Positions 62,385 to 64,000 of a DNA stretch of 64,000 bases are shown piece by piece. How positions within the stretch are numbered: position 1 is the first letter of the stretch; each line of letters opens with the position of its first letter. The notes under the pieces are model-generated. The model had not been told where the DNA came from. It was given only the letters and a program-made list of their open reading frames with translations, and made no database searches. The stretch comes from Burkholderia glumae LMG 2196 = ATCC 33617 (GTDB lineage: Bacteria > Pseudomonadota > Gammaproteobacteria > Burkholderiales > Burkholderiaceae), in NCBI RefSeq assembly GCF_000960995.1, contig NZ_CP009435.1, positions 2,728,001 through 2,792,000 of the forward strand, written 5' to 3'. Position numbers and translations under genes: made by a program.

Positions 62385-64000
62385 TCATGGCTGGCGGCTC
62401 GCGGCCGTGTCCTCGGCGGGCTCGCTGCCCGGCGCGTTCTGGATCATCAGCATCTGCGGGCTCGACAGCGTGATGGAGGCGGCGCGCAGCTGTTTCAGGA
62501 TCTCGAACAGCAGGTCGCTCTTGGTCGAGGCCGTCACGCGCGGGCTGTTCACGTAGCCGGTCACGCTGAGCGTGATGCCGTCCGGCGTGAGCTGGCTGAA
62601 GGTCACCGACGGCGCCGGCTTTTCCAGAATCCCGGGGTGGGACCGGTAGGCGTTGAGCAGCAGGTCGCGCACCTGCTCGGGATCGGTGTTGAGCGGGAAC
62701 GTCAGCATCAGGGTGGCCACCCCCTGGGTGCTGTTGCCCATCGTCACGTTGCGCAGGTTCTGCGAGATCAGCTGCGAGTTCGGCACGATCACGGTGGAGC
62801 GGTCGGCGAGCTGGATTTCGGTGGCGCGCACGTTGATGCGGCGGATGTCGCCTTCCACGCCGCTGATGCTGACCATGTCGCCCACCTTCACCGGCCGCTC
62901 GGTCAGCAGGATCAGCCCCGACACGAAGTTCTTGACGATCTCCTGCAGGCCGAAGCCGATCCCCACCGACAGCGCGCTGACGATCCACGCCAGGCTGCTC
63001 CACTGCACGCCCAGCAGCGACAGCGTCATCAGCACCAGCAGCACGTAGCCGAGGTTGCTGAACAGCGTGATGAGCGAGGCGCGCATGCCCGGGTCCATGC
63101 CGAGCGTGGGCAGGAACTCGTTGTCGAGCCAGAGGCGGATCGAGCGCAGCAGCCAGAAGCCGATCACCAGCGCGAGCACCGCGTTGACGATGCGGTCCGG
63201 CACGATGTTGAGACTGCGCAGCCGGGTGCCGCCGAGCATCGTGAGCATGCTGTCGAGCAGGTCGCTCGGGGTGGTGCCGAAGCCGCCCGTGACGAGCGCC
63301 AGCGCGGCGAGCAGCACCAGGAGCGCGACGCCGCAGCCCGACAGCAGCGTCGAGGCCTGTTCGAGATGGTGATCGGCGAGCCCGAACAGATGCTTGATGG
63401 TGTTGCCGCTCGCGTAGCTGGTGGAGAACAGGCTCGCGCAGACGTCGCGCGTGAGCTGGGTCAGCACGTAGAAGCTGCACAGCACGATCTCGAACCAGAC
63501 CAGCTCGTAGGTGATGAAGCGCGCCACCGTGATGTAGCCGATCAGGAGCGCGGCGAGCGAGGCGATCACGGCCAGCGTCACGCCCGCGTGGATCAGGCCG
63601 GTCAGCGTGGAGCGCGCCTCGGGCGGCTCGCCGGCCGCGGCCAGCTCGGCGCGCGCGCGGTTGGCGCGCAGCAGCGAGGCGCCGATCGTCAGCGCCACCA
63701 CCAGCGCGACGATACCGCGCCCGAACACGGTCACGGGCAGGCTCGTGTCGGCGATCCGGTTCAGCTGTTCGAGCGTGCCGGACACCATCAGCAGCGCGGC
63801 CAGGACGGTCGGGAAGCGCTGCATCGCGAGCGCCACCGGGTCGGCGATGGCGGGCAGCCGCCAGCTCGGATGGCGCGTGCAGAGCAGCGCGCGGCCGAGG
63901 CCGGCGATCAGCGCGCAGGTCAGGGCCAGCTCGGCGAGCTTCCCGGCGAAGTCGTCGAGCGCGGGCGTGAGCGCGTCGCCGCGCGTGAGCGCGAGCAGCA
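62385..64000 (-). CDS. Mechanosensitive ion channel (MscS/KefA-like), partial
   Basis: The frame is open to the window edge, so the N-terminus is missing; at least 538 residues are present. Several membrane segments precede the MscS domain. The pore-lining helix and beta domain are seen in IVSALSVGIGFGLQEIVKNFVSGLILLTERPVKVGD, then VRATEIQLADRSTVIVPNS. The family releases solutes on osmotic downshift. The long N-terminal membrane part suggests the large MscK/DUF3772-type subgroup. Confidence 0.9.
   Translation of the reverse strand, partial: LLALTRGDALTPALDDFAGKLAELALTCALIAGLGRALLCTRHPSWRLPAIADPVALAMQRFPTVLAALLMVSGTLEQLNRIADTSLPVTVFGRGIVALVVALTIGASLLRANRARAELAAAGEPPEARSTLTGLIHAGVTLAVIASLAALLIGYITVARFITYELVWFEIVLCSFYVLTQLTRDVCASLFSTSYASGNTIKHLFGLADHHLEQASTLLSGCGVALLVLLAALALVTGGFGTTPSDLLDSMLTMLGGTRLRSLNIVPDRIVNAVLALVIGFWLLRSIRLWLDNEFLPTLGMDPGMRASLITLFSNLGYVLLVLMTLSLLGVQWSSLAWIVSALSVGIGFGLQEIVKNFVSGLILLTERPVKVGDMVSISGVEGDIRRINVRATEIQLADRSTVIVPNSQLISQNLRNVTMGNSTQGVATLMLTFPLNTDPEQVRDLLLNAYRSHPGILEKPAPSVTFSQLTPDGITLSVTGYVNSPRVTASTKSDLLFEILKQLRAASITLSSPQMLMIQNAPGSEPAEDTAASRQP

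Overview
The window is high-GC, densely coded beta-proteobacterial chromosome. Gene content and order (rimO next to a sugar kinase and bktB, FetAB, a PotFGHI polyamine transporter, a kgu 2-ketogluconate operon, DUF3022 and PGDYG genes) point to Burkholderia sensu lato. The species cannot be fixed from the sequence alone. No rRNA, tRNA or CRISPR array was seen.

Layout. Bases 1-553 hold a decayed IS256-type transposase fragment and a terminator. 554-6219 carry rimO, a PfkB kinase (coupled by ATGA), bktB, a secreted protein and metC. 6386-12058 hold serB, a LysR regulator divergent from a zinc-less alcohol dehydrogenase-like oxidoreductase, a periplasmic protein, and the fetB-fetA metal-export pair. 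12187-20049 hold AsmA, a YbiT-type ABC-F ATPase, a nitronate monooxygenase-like protein, OmpW, a DUF1289 protein and phospholipase PldA. 20554-24682 is the potFGHI polyamine importer. 24785-28851 is a sulfide-oxidation module: sqr and a persulfide-dioxygenase-like gene divergent from a sigma54 activator that looks like FisR. 28934-35599 is an RND efflux operon with a divergent TetR gene. 35738-39667 hold ClcB, a YeiH-type transporter and a LysR regulator. 39910-45439 is kguE-kguK-kguT-kguD-ptxS with a LacI-type operator in front. 45495-47136 hold a YhfC protease, a DUF3022 protein and a PGDYG protein.

47236-55584 is an accessory island of clearly lower GC. Two near-identical IS6-family elements in inverted orientation enclose a type VI secretion cassette: vgrG, a LysM-M23-GH24 cell-wall effector, a signal-peptide protein with an LprI/DUF1311 domain (probable immunity protein) and a PAAR tip protein. 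Gene remnants lie at both inner edges. One IS lacks exactly its 27-bp inner terminal repeat, and neither transposase frame has a stop codon inside its element.

55840-64000 returns to core sequence: a Spy/CpxP-like chaperone, an Lrp/AsnC regulator with a saccharopine dehydrogenase-like enzyme, a P-loop kinase, CorA, a YciI protein, three small exported proteins and a mechanosensitive channel cut off by the window end.

The regions that most deserve follow-up are the IS6-bounded T6SS cassette, the FisR-like sulfide module with its candidate sigma54 promoter and upstream palindrome, and the kgu operon with a perfect LacI-family operator.
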